This document shows positions 28,063 to 41,443 of a stretch of 64,000 bases of DNA, piece after piece. Made by a program: the position numbers and the translations under genes. The stretch comes from Styela clava. Taxonomy: Eukaryota; Chordata; Ascidiacea; Stolidobranchia; Styelidae. The notes under the pieces were generated by a model. It searched no databases. It was not told the origin of the DNA and worked only from the letters and a program-made list of their open reading frames with translations. The DNA lies in assembly GCF_964204865.1 (NCBI RefSeq), contig NC_135254.1, forward strand, positions 13,149,001 to 13,213,000. Direction: 5' to 3'. Numbering within the stretch: position 1 is the first letter of the stretch; every line of letters begins with the position of its first letter.

Positions 28063-29712
28063 GCGCAATGGTAATGTTAAGACATCCGTATTTGTTTAGT
28101 TATATTTTTGTTTATAAGTAATGTGGAAACATGTACGGTACTTGTACAATTGAACCGTATCGTATGTTACAACCAGGGAAAATGCTGTATTCGAACACTT
28201 ACTCATTACAAATGTACAGGTATAAGTTTATTTCGACTCCATAATCAGCAATAGACGATAAAATAATAGATAAAAACAAATGATAAAGTAACTGAATATA
28301 GAATCGGGAAAGCAAACAAAACCTCAGGTAAAGTTTGAAGCCTACATATTTTTAGATGGAAAGGTATTGATAAATGAAGTAGTACGTGTTCGCTCACCCA
28401 ATGTATTACTTATGTGAGGGGGTTATATTGCGAGCGATACATTATTGTAGTGTTTCTACAGGTCACCGTATCTATACATTTATATTCCTCGCCGCATTCA
28501 TTGTCTTTTTACTGTAGCGTGAACTGGTGCCTATATGTTAAAAAAACTCAGTGAAATAAGTTATATTTATTGCTTGTTGCATACCTTTTTGTGATTGTTA
28601 ATTTTTTTAGCGAATATGTGTTATTTAATTATTTTCATACAATACATGGTTAAGAGATCAGTGAATAATTCCACCAGTGACTCAAATGCTATTATTAAAT
28701 GAAGTCCGTACTGACAAATTGTGTATTTCTACCTGTATTGCATAGACAATTGACAGGGGTTTACACGCTAAGATGTTTTAGATTTGTAATACAAATTGCA
28801 GGCACAACATATCAGTAGCTATCACAACCACTAGTATCCCAATACTCAACATACAAAAAAGACTACTCTTCTCCGTTATACATTATCCCTAACAGAAAAC
28901 AAGATCCATGCATACCAGTTGATTAACTGTTTCATTTATTGAAAAATATGCAAAAAAAAATTGCAAACACCAGATTGGCAGGATTCCAACATAATCTTTT
29001 TTAAAATAAGATTCATCTCCTAGGGAGTCCTTTTTGTTAGCATCTTAAGACTTTCCTATTACCGATAATCACTTCAATTATATTTAGCGTAATGAATATC
29101 AGGGATAAATGTTCAATCATAAGACTGTTTTTTCAATATAAGTCATCATAGATATATCGGAAAAGTAACAGTAGTACAAACGCATATTAGATAATCATAA
29201 GCAAGGAAATTGTAAGACTCTTTTGACTGGAACTGGTTTAGAGATTCAAGGGAAAATTCGCAAAATTCAATTTGGTATTTTTTCAAATTTGTTTTTAGCA
29301 ATTACACTGGTAAGGTTGAGTATCTCCTACACAATATAAAACCAAAATCATATAGAGTCCGTATTGTTGTCATCATAGCAGACACCATGATTTAATTTCT
29401 TCTTCTCTCCAAGCTATAAAACAAAAAAATTATGTTAAAATTCTTGATGACTTGAGTGGTTTATTATTTTACAGTACTGGGAATCAAAATACCTATTTTG
29501 AGAATACAGGTAAAACGTAAAATTAAATGGTAGTGATATTAGGGAGTGGGGTTTTATGGCACGGTTGTTAGCAACAATATGGGATGAAATTTATCTAACA
29601 GAAGGAAGTATGTAGGTTTCATATAGAATTATTACATCATTTTTACCATTGTCAACTAGTCAATTCAAATCTAACGAAGATTCAATAAAACATGGTGTTT
29701 ATTCGACTAGAC
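28063..29712. other. Non-coding interval
   Basis: Unique-looking AT-rich DNA. One weak candidate 3' exon on the minus strand is at 29348-29413 (acceptor TTTATAG, then 21 codons and TGA), with no partner exon. Nothing else is supported. Confidence 0.4.
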
Positions 29713-30173
29713 CAGGGGTTCTCAACCTTTTTTCTGCAAAATACCCCCCCGAGGCACGAAACAATCAACGCGAACCCCCAGTAATGTGACACCGAACAAA
29801 GTTGTGATATATCGATTAACAATTTGTTGAAACAACAATTTATTGACCAGATAAAACTAAATTTAATTTCCCTGTTACTAATATTGCTCTAACTAATAAA
29901 TTCTTGAAATCCCTTTCAAGTTTCAATAAGGATATCACTTTCTCCAGTGCTTGCAGCACGCTGTATTTTCTGTGAATTTCACATTGTTTACGTCACAATC
30001 ACAACAACGCAAGATCAGGGAAAATCTATGTTTCAATTGGCATCCAGTTTCAATCGGCACGCATTTTCCTCTGGTAGTAATAAAGGATATTAAAAACAGC
30101 AACACGCAAAAACTCGACTGCCATCCAAGTACCCCCTGAAATCTTTTCGCGAACCCCAGGTTGAGAACCCCTG
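29713..30173. mobile_element. 461-bp hAT-type MITE
   Basis: The terminal inverted repeats are exact: CAGGGGTTCTCAACC at the left and GGTTGAGAACCCCTG at the right. The flanking octamers GACTAGAC and GACTAAAG match at six of eight positions, consistent with an aged 8-bp target duplication. There is no transposase ORF. Confidence 0.85.
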
Positions 30174-32025
30174 GACTAAAGACTGCTTGGTCCACACCTG
30201 ATTTGTATACATCGCAGATCACTTCATTATCAAAAACTCATTAGGTTAGGAAACAAATGGAATGGGCCAATTTTTATATTCTATTCTGTTATTATATTAT
30301 ATTCTATTCTGTTTTTTGTTGTCTATGTCCTGCTATAAAGCTCAGTACAAACAATACGTCAAACTCACATAAAGGTACGTAGAATCTGAATAAATCTTCG
30401 AGCAATCATAATACCACACTTGCAAATTCCACGTCATTCTATTGTTTTATGTACGCGATGTTTTGGAGAAGCAAAATCAATAACATGGAAACTACGACAA
30501 CTGTTTGCATGTCGTTACGACGTGAGCACCTGAGATGTCACAAAAATTATGTTATTTGTTAAAGCCATACTGAACAATTTTTTATCATGTGATACAATTA
30601 ATACATATTAGGCATTACATGTATTTCTTTACAATGCTTAGTGATTGAGGCAATATTTAAAAATGAAACCGATAGTGGCAAAAAATTCACATCTTACACT
30701 TTAATAAAAAAAAGAGTGCTTAATAGGGAACACCATTTGCAAAAAACATCTTGCGAGAACATCTCTTGAAAATGAAATTTTTCCAAATACAGTATAAAAA
30801 TAGCAAATAGTCAAGAAAAATTGTGAAAGAACTTGCAAATGTTATTTTAGGAAAACAAATGTACAAAATTCAGACTTGACTATTAGACACAATCTTGACT
30901 GGAACAAAAAAATATAACCATGGAGATTGTATTCAGGTCTCATCTGTACAGTTATTGTTACAATGATGTGATCAAGGCAAATAATACCAAATCTTACCAT
31001 TATACTATTCCATCTATTTTAGTATTTAATCTTTGTAGTGGAATCTCGTTCGGAATATATTTTTATGTCTTCTCGGAAAAACTTTTTCGCTTGATTCCTG
31101 GTTTCATTATCAATTTAAACAATCCCTGAAATCAGATCCAATTATGTATGTAGTAGTAATCATCACAAGAATATAATACAAATATGTTATGCATGCTTCA
31201 GGTGGATATAAAAATATAAGGAATATTAATGAGTATTTCTAGCTTTGTCACAACCGTAAAACATTGCAGAACAATCTCAAAAACAAATATATACTTAAAT
31301 CTCTACTCAAACCATTTGAATGACGAACGAATATAAAAGTGTGAATCAAAGCTTCCCCCAAAACCAGTCTTAAATGAAAAATCCAGTGCGCCAGCTAATG
31401 TTTTCTAATAAATAATATACATTGTAATATTAGGCTAAAATGTATAGTCTGATATGAGTATTACTTATAAATAGTTTGAGTAAGATAAGCTTGAAATATT
31501 TTTCCCAACCTGGTAAATGTAAACTACAAATTAGCTTTCATATTCATAATCTATGATCAAATTGATATGATACCAGCTTCTTACAGCCTAATTTTTGTAT
31601 ACATTCCTCAGTTATCGTATAGTATCTGTTTCACTGCGATCATTACTCATATCAGCATATATACTGAGCAAAAAACATTAATTCCCCAAAAAGTGAAACA
31701 AATCTTATGGTACTATTGTTGTAAAGTAACTTAACCATCATTACAAACCTGTTATATGAAATAAAAACTATGACTATTCCACTTCCGACAACATTCAGAC
31801 ATTGCGTCCCCGAATCACCTCGCTGTATGAATCCACTTTTTAAACTGCACTTCCCGGCAACAAATTTCAAAGTATTTACTTTTCAGACAGTCAAACATGA
31901 TTTCATACTATAATGGTTACCTGTAACTTGAAGATCTTTACTAACCTGTTGAAAACAATGAAAAAAATAAAAAATACAAAATCATCTCCATAACAGAAAT
32001 CAAGTATGGCTCCATATACAGATAT
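30174..32025. other. Non-coding interval
   Basis: AT-rich with no supported gene. Near 31905-32020 lies a diverged single copy of the ~200-bp unit found in the elements at 46621 and 57563 (ACTAACCTGTTGAAAACA, then CATAACAGAA and TATGGCTCCATAT). Confidence 0.4.
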
Positions 32026-32117
32026 ACCATGTTTCCCCAAAAATAAGACGACTGGGTCTCATTTCAATTTTCTTCCGAAAAATAACACTAGGGCTTATTT
32101 TCGGGGGATATCTTATA
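32026..32117. mobile_element. Short MITE with ACCATGTTTCCCC end
   Basis: The left end is ACCATGTTTCCCCAAAAATA then AGAC. The right side has GGGCTTATTTTCGGGGGATA, its imperfect inverse. Only about 90 bp remain. It sits at the left edge of the 195-bp satellite block. Confidence 0.6.
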
Positions 32118-32119
32118 TT

Positions 32120-33840
32120 TTTATTTATTAAAAACAAACTTAAAAAGTAGAGGCCATTTTCGCCGTAAGAATAACGTAGATTCTGAAACAAAAAAGGCTT
32201 AGGTTCTAGTTGTGTGGAACACTTCAGGTAATCTTCTTTAATGGGAAATAATCAAATCGAATGCCTCTTGTGCGGAAGGGTGTGCTGCTAGGCTTTGAAA
32301 ATTGACTAAATTAGCTTTTTTCGCTATACGTAATTTTTCAAAATAAGGCCATTTTCGCCATAAGAATAACGTAGATTCTAAAATAAAAAAGGCTTAGGTT
32401 TTATTTGTGTGGCAAACTTCAGGTAAACCTCTTTAACATGAAAGAATCAAATCGAATGCCTCTTGTGCGGAAGGGTATGCTGCTAGGCTTTGAAAATTGA
32501 CTAAATAAGCCTATTTCGCTATATGTTATTTTTCCAAATAAGGTCATTTTCGCTATGAGAATACCCCAGATTCTAAAATAAAAAAGGCTTAGCTTCTAGT
32601 TGTGTGGCAAACTTCAGGTAAACCTCTTTAACATGAAATAATCAAATCGAATGCGTCTTGTGCGGAAGGGTGTGCTGCTAGGCTTTGGAAATTGACTAAA
32701 TTAGCTTTTTTCGCTATACGTAATTTTTCAAAATAAGGCCACTTTCGCCATAAGAATAACGTAGCTTCTAAAATGAAAAAGGCTTAGGTTCTAATTGTAG
32801 GAAAAACTTCAGGTAAACCTCTTTAACGTGAAATAATCAAATCGAATGCCTCTTGTGCGGAAGGGTGTGCTGCTAGGCTTTGAAAATTAACTAAATAAGC
32901 TTATTTCGCTATATGTAATTTTTCCAAATAAGGTCATTTTCGCTATGAGAATACCCCAGATTCTAAAATAAAAAAGGCTTAGGTTCTAGTTGTGTGGCAA
33001 ACATCAGGTAAACTCCTTTAACATAAAAGAATCAAATCGAATGCCTCTTGTGCGGATGAGTGTGCTGCTAGGCTTTGAAAAATGACTAAATTTTCTTTTT
33101 TTGCTATACGTAGTTTTTCCAATTAAGGCCATTTTCGCCATAAGAATAACGTAGATTCTAAAATAAAAAAGGCTTAGCTTCTAGTTGTGTGGCAAACTTC
33201 AGGTTAACTTCTTCAACATAAAAGAATCAAATCGAATGCCTCTCGTGCGGAAGGGTGTGCTGCTAGGCTTTGAAAATTGACTAAATTAGCTTTTTTCGCT
33301 ATACGTAATTTTCCAAATAAGGTCATTTTCGCTATGAGAATACCCCAGATTCTAAAATAAAAAAGGCTTAGGTTCTAGTTGTGTGGCAAACATCAGGTAA
33401 ACTTCTTTAACATGAAATAATCAAATCGAATGCGTCTTGTGCGGAAGGGTGTGATGCTAGGCTTTGAAAATTGACTAAATTAGCTTTTTTCGCTATACGT
33501 AATTTTTCAAAATAAGGCCATTTTCGCCATAAGAATAACGTAGATTCTAAAATAAAAAAGGCTTAGCTTCTAGTTGTGTGGCAAACTTCAGGTAAACTTC
33601 TTTAACATAAAAGAATCAAATCGAATGCCTCTTGTGCGGAAGGGTGTGCTGCTAGGCTTTGAAATTTGACTAAATTAGCTTTTTTCGCTATACGTAATTT
33701 TCCCAAATAAGGCCATTTTCGCTATGAGAATATCCCATATTCTAAAATAAAAAAGGCTTAGGTTCTAGTTGTGTGGCAAACTTCAGATAAACTTCTTTAA
33801 CATAAAATAATCAAATCGAATGCCTCTTGTGCGGAGAGTG
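32120..33840 (+). repeat. ~195-bp satellite array, plus orientation
   Basis: About nine monomers, landmarked by TCAAATCGAATGCCTCTTGT at ~195-bp spacing (near 32252, 32447, 32642, 32837, 33032 and so on). Two monomer types alternate: one with GCCATAAGAATAACGTAG, the other with GCTATGAGAATACCCCAG. This gives a ~390-bp dimer in this block. Confidence 0.95.
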
Positions 33841-35044
33841 TGCTGCAGGGATTTGAAAGTTGCCAAAATTAGCTTTTTTGGCTTTTGTAAATTGCATAAT
33901 TTTGTTTGTACCATTTTTATAAAATTATCGTGCATTAATGACACGATTGCACATAATTCTGGAAATTTGTCATCTCTTGAATAAAAAATTAATATTTCGC
34001 GCCACCAATATAGAAGAGACGTTATGCTGATTTTCAAAATATCCAAATTACGATATAACGATAATGTACGACATATAATAACCTGACTTCTGATTTCAGC
34101 GCCAGTGAGACATATTGAAACAAAACAATTTTTACGTTCTGTTTATTGCATGTGTTGAAGAATTTGCTTTATACTACAAAATGCATTTGAAACTTCTTAA
34201 ATTACTAAGACATATTATAATGAAGTTTAACGTTTGTTACGTAATACAATACACAGTTTGAAACGAAGTAAAGCACTTTTACGGCTACGAAATGTTGTAA
34301 TTTAGTAGGCTGGTTTTGAAATATTTTTAAAGTTATACAAAAATGCTCGGGGCTCTTGGTTGAATTAACACTTTAGCAAAATAAGCAGCGCGCATAAAGC
34401 ATCACGGAATGGGCACCATATAAATTTTTATCGGTATCACAGTGTTTAATAATGTAAATCGAGTTGGTCAGACGATTTGGACCTCAACTCAATGGCTCGG
34501 TTGATATTGCTTATTTCTCTTAGTTCGCGTACCATCTTGCACTTCTGTATAAATGTTTGCAGGCATGAGAAGTATTTCCAAAAAATGTCACATAAATTGA
34601 ACATAACTTAGCTTTTAATTAGCAGTTATTACCGAAACCTATGCAGGTGACATGGAACACTCGTTTCGTTATATTTTCAAGCTTATATGAATACGTAATC
34701 TAACATTTTTTGTCAAAATATTTGTCCTGATCAATTTTATCAGCCGAGTATATTTAATTTCGACAACGTACTATGACAAATGAAACTGCATAGGCGATCA
34801 AACCGCCGGGATGCTCTCCACTCTGTATCCTAAGTTGCCGTCAAATATATTTGAATTTACTGCTTATCGTGATGTATTTCTTCCACAGCCTGTCTACAAA
34901 CTTAATCATTGTTGTCTGTGTGGAATTTAGGACTCGCCCATGTTTTACGCCATCACCCTTCAATAAGCACAAAACTGTCATATCACCCTTCAATGAGCAC
35001 AAAAACGAGATTATACGCACCGCTGCGCAAAATTAGAAGAAGGT
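33841..35044. repeat. Segmental duplication, copy 1
   Basis: About 1.2 kb of non-satellite DNA nearly identical to 45418-46620. The offset is 11,579 bp, dropping to 11,576 after a 3-bp difference near 34760. The similarity extends left into the last satellite monomers and right into TTGCTACTAGCTTCACAGTGG. Short ORFs are shared by both copies (for example MDILKISITSLLYWW on the minus strand) but show no recognisable domain. Confidence 0.9.
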
Positions 35045-35106
35045 TTGCTACTAGCTTCACAGTGGTAGTCTGTGGCTCCATTTTACCACTGTGAAGCTAG
35101 TAGCAA
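35045..35106. mobile_element. Collapsed inverted-repeat element, 62 bp
   Basis: Two perfect 23-bp arms, TTGCTACTAGCTTCACAGTG + GTA and the reverse complement, enclose only 16 bp (GTCTGTGGCTCCATTT). The same ends bound the 0.8-kb element at 46621-47416, so this looks like a deletion derivative lacking the internal tandem units. Confidence 0.8.
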
Positions 35107-35384
35107 TTTGACCTTTGTGTGCGGCGAAGCGGAAAGGTTAATATTTATGGCAGAAATGGAGGCGTGTCAGAATCTACACCCGAAAAAATGAAGATGAACG
35201 AAATTAGCATACTATTATGGGAAATATGTTTATAATTTAGGAAAAATAACAATTATATAGCAAAAAATAAATAATAAAAGCTTGAAAAGGAATGAGAAAA
35301 CAAAAAAAAGGGGAAACGAATTTTATTTAACTTCCTTCGAAAAAGCAGATAAGCCAGATAATTTCAAATCCAAGCAAAAATCCC
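35107..35384. other. Spacer between inverted-repeat element and minus satellite array
   Basis: Purine-rich, ordinary sequence with no feature recognised. A short open frame (from 35282) runs into degenerate satellite and is not supported as coding. Confidence 0.4.
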
Positions 35385-38300
35385 TTCCGCGGGAGAGGCA
35401 TTCGATTTCATTATTTATTAATAAAGAGGTTTATGTTAATTTTTTCCCACAACTAGAACCTGAGTCTTTTTTTTTATTTTAGAATCTACGTTTTTCTCAT
35501 AGCGAAAATGACCTTATTTGGGAAAATTACGTATAACGAAAAAAGTTAAATCTAGTCAATTTTCAAAGTCCAGCAACACACCCTTCTGCACAAAAGACAT
35601 TCGATTTCATTATTTGTTATTAAAGAGGTTTACCTGAAGTTTTTCACTCAACTAGAACCTAAGCCTTTTTCATTTTAAAATCAAGGGTATTCTCATAGTG
35701 AATATGGCCTTGTTTGAAAAAAATACGTATATCGACAAAAGATAATTTAGTCAATTTGCAAAGCCCAGCTGCACACCCTTCCCCACAAGAGGCATTCGGT
35801 TTGATTATTTCCCATTAAAGAAGATTACCAGAAGTTTTTCACACAACTAGAACCTAAGCCTTTTTTATTTTAGAATCTGGGGTATTCTCATAGCGAAAAT
35901 GGCCTTATTTGGAAAAATTAGGTATAGCGAAAAAAGCTAATGTAGTCCATTTTCAAAGCCTAGCAGCACACTCTTCCGCACAAGAGGCATTCGATTTGAT
36001 TATTTCACGTTAAAGAGGTTTATCTGAAGTTTTTCACACAACTAGAACCTAAGTCTTTTTTATTTTAGAATCTACGTTATTCTTATGGCGAAAATGGCCT
36101 TATTTTGAAAAATTACGTATAGCGAAAAAAGCTAATTTAGTCAATTTTCAAAGCCTATCAGCACACCCTTCCGCACAAGAGGCATTCGATTTGATTATTT
36201 CATGTTAAAGAGGTTTACCTGAAGTTTGCCACACAACTAGAAGCTAAGCCTTTTTTATTTTAGAATCTGGGGTATTCTCATAGCGAAAATGGCCTTATTT
36301 GGAAAAAAACATATAGCGAAATAAGCTTAATTAGTCAATTTTCAAAGCCTAGCAGCACACCCTTCCGCACAAGAGGCATTCGATTTGATTATTTCATGTT
36401 AAAAAAGTTTACCTGAAGTTTGCCACACAAATAAAACCTAAGCCTTTTTTATTTTAGAATCTACGTTATTCTTATGGCGAAAATGGCCTTATTTGAATAA
36501 TTACGTATAGCGAAAAAAGCTAATTTAGTCAATTTTCAAAGCCTAGCAGCACACCCTTCCGCACAAGAGGCATTCGATTTGATTATTTCATGTTAAAGAG
36601 GTTTACCTGAAGTTTGCCACACAACTAGAACCTAAGCCTTTTTCATTTAGAATCTACGTTTTTCTCATGGCGAAAATGGCCCTAATTAAAAAAATTACGC
36701 ATAGCGAAAAAAGCTAATTTAGTCAATTTTGAAAGCCTAGCAGCACACCCTTCCGCACAAGAGGCATTCGATTTGATTATTTCCCATTAAAGAAGATTAC
36801 CTGAAGTTTTCCACACAACTAGAACCTAAGCCTTTTTTGTTTCAGAATCTACGTTATTCTTACGGCGAAAATGGCCTTATTTTGAAAAATTACGTATAGC
36901 AAAAAAAGCTAATTTAGTCAATTTTCAAAGCCTAGCAGCACACCCTTCCGCACAAGACGCATTCGATTTGATTATTTCATGTTAAAGAGGTTTACCTGAA
37001 GTTTGCCACACAACTAGAAGCTAAGCCTTTTTTATTTTAGAATCTGGGGTATTCTCATAGCGAAAATGGCCTTATTTGGAAAAATAACATATAGCGAAAT
37101 AAGCTTATTTAGTCAATTTTCAAAGCCTAGCAGCACACCCTTCCGCACAAGAGGCATTCGATTTGATTATTTCACGTTAAAGAGGTTTACCTGAAGTTTG
37201 CCACACAACTAGAAGCTAAGCCTTTTTTATTTTAGAATCTACGTTTTTCTCATGGCGAAAATGGCCTTATTTTGAAAAATTACGTATAGCGAAAAAAGCT
37301 AATCTAGTCAATTTTCAAAGCCTAGCAGCACACCCTTCCGCACAAGACGCATTCGATTTGATTATTTCATGTTAAAGAGGTTTACCTGAAGTTTGCCACA
37401 CAACTAGAAGCTAAGCCTTTTTTATTTTAGAATCTACGTTTTTCTCATGGCAAAAATGGCCCTAATTGAAAAAATTACGCATAGCGAAAAAAGCTAATTT
37501 AGTCAATTTTGAAAGCTTAACAGCACATCCTTCCGCACAAGAGGCATTCGATTTGATTATTTCATGTTAAAGTGGTTCACCTGAAGTTTGCCACACAAAT
37601 AAAACCTAAGCCTTTTTTATTTTAGAATCTGGGGTATTCTCATAGCGAAAATGACCTTATTTTGAAAAATAACATATAGCGAAAAAAGCTAATTTAGTCA
37701 ATTTTCAAAGCCTAGCAGCACACCCTTCCGCACAAGGGGCATTCGATTTGATTATTTCATGTTAAAGAGGTTTACCTGAAGTTTGCCACACAACTAGAAG
37801 CTAAGTCTTTTTTATTTTAGAATCTACGTTTTTCTCATGGCAAAAATGGCCCTAATTGAAAAAATTACGCATAGCGAAAAAAGCTAATTTAGTCAATTTT
37901 GAAAGCCTAGCAGCACACCCTTCCGCACAAGAGGCATTCGATTTGATTATTTCCTGTTAAAGAGGTTTACCTGAAGTTTGCCACACAACTAGAAGCTAAG
38001 CCTTTTTTATTTTAGAATCTGGGGTATTCTCATAGCGAAAATGGCCTTATTTGGAAAAATAACATATAGCGAAAAAAGCTAATTTAGTCAATTTTCAAAG
38101 CCTAGCAGCACACCCTTCCGCACAAGAGGCATTCGATTTGATTATTTCATGTTAAAGAGGTTTACCTGAAGTTTGCCACACAACTAGAACCTAAGCCTTT
38201 TTCATTTAGAATCTACGTTTTTCTCATGGCGAAAATGGCCCTAATTAAAAAAATTACGCATAGCGAAAAAAGCTAATTTAGTCAATTTTGAAAGCCTAGC

Positions 38301-40790
38301 AGCACACCCTTCCGCACAAGAGGCATTCGATTTGATTATTTCCCATTAAAGAAGATTACCTGAAGTTTTCCACACAACTAGAACCTAAGCCTTTTTTGTT
38401 TCAGAATCTACGTTATTCTTACGGCGAAAATGGCCTTATTTTGAAAAATTACGTATAGCAAAAAAAGTTAATTTAGTCAATTTTCAAAGCCTAGCAGCAC
38501 ACCCTTCCGCACAAGACGCATTAGATTTGATTATTTCATGTTAAAGAGGTTTACCTGAAGTTTGCCACACAACTAGAAGCTAAGCCTTTTTTATTTTAGA
38601 ATCTGGGGTATTCTCATAGCGAAAATGGCCTTATTTGGAAAAATAACATATAGCGAAATAAGCTTATTTAGTCAATTTTCAAAGCCTAGCAGCACACCCT
38701 TCCGCACAAGAGGCATTCGATTTGATTATTTCACGTTAAAAAGGTTTACCTGAAGTTTGCCACACAAATAAAACCTAAGCCTTTTTTATTTTAGAATCTA
38801 CGTTATTCTTATGGCGAAAATGGCCTTATTTTGAAAAATTACGTATAGCGAAAAAAGCTAATTTAGTCAATTTTGAAAGCCTAGCAGCACACCCTTCCGC
38901 ACAAGAGGCATTCGATTTGATTATTTCATGTTAAAGTGGTTTACCTGAAGTTTGCCACACAACTAGAAGCTAAGCCTTTTTTATTTTAGAATCTGGGGTA
39001 TTCTCATAGCGAAAATGACCTTATTTTGAAAAATAACATATAGCGAAAAAAGCTAATTTAGTCAATTTTCAAAGCCTAGCAGCACACCCTTCCGCACAAG
39101 AGGCATTCGATTTGATTATTTCATGTTAAAGAGGTTTACCTGAAGTTTGCCACACAACTAGAAGCTAAGCCTTTTTTATTTTAGAATCTACGTTTTTCTC
39201 ATGGCAAAAATGGCCCTAATTGAAAAAATTACGCATAGCGAAAAAAGCTAATTTAGTCAATTTTGAAAGCCTAGCAGCACACCCTTCCGCACAAGAGGCA
39301 TTCGATTTGATTCTTTCCTGTTAAAGAGGTTTACCTGAAGTTTGCCACACAACTAGAAGCTAAGCCTTTTTTATTTTAGAATCTACGTTTTTCTCATGGC
39401 AAAAATGGCCCTAATTGAAAAAATTACGCATAGCGAAAAAAGCTAATTTAGTCAATTTTGAAAGCCTAGCAGCACACCCTTCCGCACAAGAGGCATTCGA
39501 TTTGATTATTTCATGTTAAAGTGGTTTACCTGAAGTTTGCCACACAAATAAAACCTAAGCCTTTTTTATTTTAGAATCTGGGGTATTCTCATAGCGAAAA
39601 TGACCTTATTTTGAAAAATAACATATAGCGAAATAAGCTTATTTAGTCAATTTTCAAAGCCTAGCAGCACACCCTTCCGCACAAGAGGCATTCGATTTGA
39701 TTATTTCATGTTAAAGAGGTTTACCTGAAGTTTTCCACACAACTAGAACCTAAGCCTTTTTTATTTTAGAATCTACGTTTTTCTCATGGCAAAAATGGCC
39801 CTAATTGAAAAAATTACGCATAGCAAAAAAAGCTAATTTAGTCAATTTTGAAAGCCTAGCAGCACACCCTTCCGCACAAGAGGCATTCGATTTGATTATT
39901 TCATGTTAAAGTGGTTTACCTGAAGTTTGCCACACAAATAAAACCTAAGCCTTTTTTATTTTAGAATCTGGGGTATTCTCATAGCGAAAATGACCTTATT
40001 TGGAAAAATTACATATAGCGAAATAAGCTTATTTAGTCAATTTTCAAAGCCTAGCAGCACACCCTTCCGCACAAGAGGCATTCGATTTGATTATTTCACG
40101 TTAAAGAAGTTTACCTGAAGTTTTTCCTACAACTAGAACCTAAGCCTTTTTTATTTTAGAATCTACGGTATTCTTATGGCAAAAATGGCCTTATTTTGAA
40201 AAATTACGTATAGCGAAATAAGCTTATTTAGTCAATTTTCAAAGCCTAGCAGCACACCCTTCCGCACAAGAGGCATTCGATTTGATTATTTCATGTTAAA
40301 GAGGTTTACCTGAAGTTTTCCACACAAATAAAACCTAAGCCTTTTTTATTTTAGAATCTGGGGTATTCTCATAGCGAAAATGACCTTATTTGGAAAAATT
40401 ACATATAGCGAAATAAGCTAATTTAGTCAATTTTGAAAGCCTAGCAGCACACCCTTCCGCACAAGAGGCATTCGATTTGATTATTTCATGTTAAAAAGGT
40501 TTACCTGAAGTTTGCCACACAAATAAAACCTAAGCCTTTTTTATTTTAGAATCTACGTTATTCTTATGGCGAAAATGGCCTTATTTTGAAAAATTACGTA
40601 TAGCGAAATAAGCTTATTTAGTCAATTTTCAAAGCCTAGCAGCACACCCTTCCGCACAAGAGGCATTCGATTTGATTATTTCACGTTAAAGAGGTTCACC
40701 TGAAGTTTTTCCTACAACTAGAACCTAAGCCTTTTTTGTTTTAGAATCTACGTTATTCTTATGGCGAAAATGGCCTTATTTTTTTCTGCG
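35385..40790 (-). repeat. ~195-bp satellite array, minus orientation, with higher-order structure
   Basis: About 28 monomers in the opposite orientation to 32120-33840. At least three monomer types recur, marked by CTACGTTATTCTTATGG, CTGGGGTATTCTCATAGC and CTACGTTTTTCTCATGG. A distinctive run of monomers (with TTTTTCATTTAGAATCTACG, then TTTTTTGTTTCAGAATCTAC and CCCATTAAAGAAGATTACC) occurs at about 36635-37200 and again at 38195-38760, exactly 1559 bp apart. That is an eight-monomer higher-order unit. The most left-hand monomers are the most diverged. Confidence 0.95.
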
Positions 40791-41261
40791 TTTTGTTACC
40801 ATATAACTAAATATGATTACCTTATAGACTCATTAAAGTAATTGTGAATTATATACTTGTTAGGTTGAAATATAATTTAGTCTACGCGTGTCGGTGTTAG
40901 GTTATAATATACTTTAGTCTACACGTGTCTCACAATAAATTCTGTCGTCTATCGTCAAAACATCTGTTTTGTTACTATAATTCAGTTAAGCGTCGCGGTA
41001 CGGATTATATTACTACGCGGGCCGGATCCTTCACGCGGGCCGTAGATTGCCGACCCCTGATTTAAACTATTGAACTTCGAATATGGTATTCACAGCAATT
41101 GAGCACACATAGCAGCAATTTTTGCCAGCAATTCAATCATTATGAAGCGTAATGTATATATTACACCTTATTAATATTAAACAATTATGCCTCACTCTCC
41201 TTGACATAGTTTTGGGATTTGAAAAGTGTGAAATTTCATGTTTATTGCTTAATCTTGAAAA
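40791..41261. other. Spacer at the array inversion point
   Basis: Non-satellite DNA between minus and plus arrays. It contains a short direct repeat (AATTTAGTCTACGCGTGTC near 40877 and TTTAGTCTACACGTGTC near 40913) and the hAT-type end at 41014-41060. Confidence 0.5.
41014..41060. mobile_element. hAT-type terminal fragment
   Basis: ACGCGGGCCGGATCC and GCGGGCCGTAGATTGCCGAC then CCCTG form the GC-rich end and CAGGGGTCGGCAA-type terminus typical of hAT elements. The other end was not identified. Confidence 0.5.
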
Positions 41262-41443
41262 TTGAATGAATAAATTAAATTCTTTCGATATGCTTAATTT
41301 TTTCCAAATAGGGCCATTTGCGCTATGAGAATACCTTAGATAAAAAGGCTTAGGTTCTATTTGTGTGAAAAACTTCAGGTAAACCTTTTTAATATTAAAT
41401 ATTCAAATTGAATGCTTCTTGTTCGGAAGGGTGTGCTCTAGGC
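41262..41443 (+). repeat. Diverged 195-bp satellite monomer, plus orientation
   Basis: A satellite monomer with more differences than in the main arrays, ending at GAAGGGTGTGCTCTAGGC, where the first hAT element is inserted. The monomer resumes at 44457 (TTTGAAATTTGACTAAATTAG). Confidence 0.85.

Noticed and set aside
29348..29413. Possible last exon encoding LGEKKKLNHGVCYDDNNTDSI
   Set aside because: Good acceptor but only 21 codons and no partner exon found upstream on the minus strand.
31652..31870. Minus-strand frame with a short hydrophobic run and a GTTTG end
   Set aside because: Donor is weak and no matching exon or domain was found.
33783..34046. Open frame MDILKISITS..., present again at 45362-45625
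   Set aside because: Conserved only because the DNA is duplicated; it starts in unique sequence and runs into satellite, with no domain.
32120..40790. Regular repeats that could be read as a CRISPR-like array
   Set aside because: Unit length 195 bp with no spacers and a eukaryotic context: this is satellite DNA.
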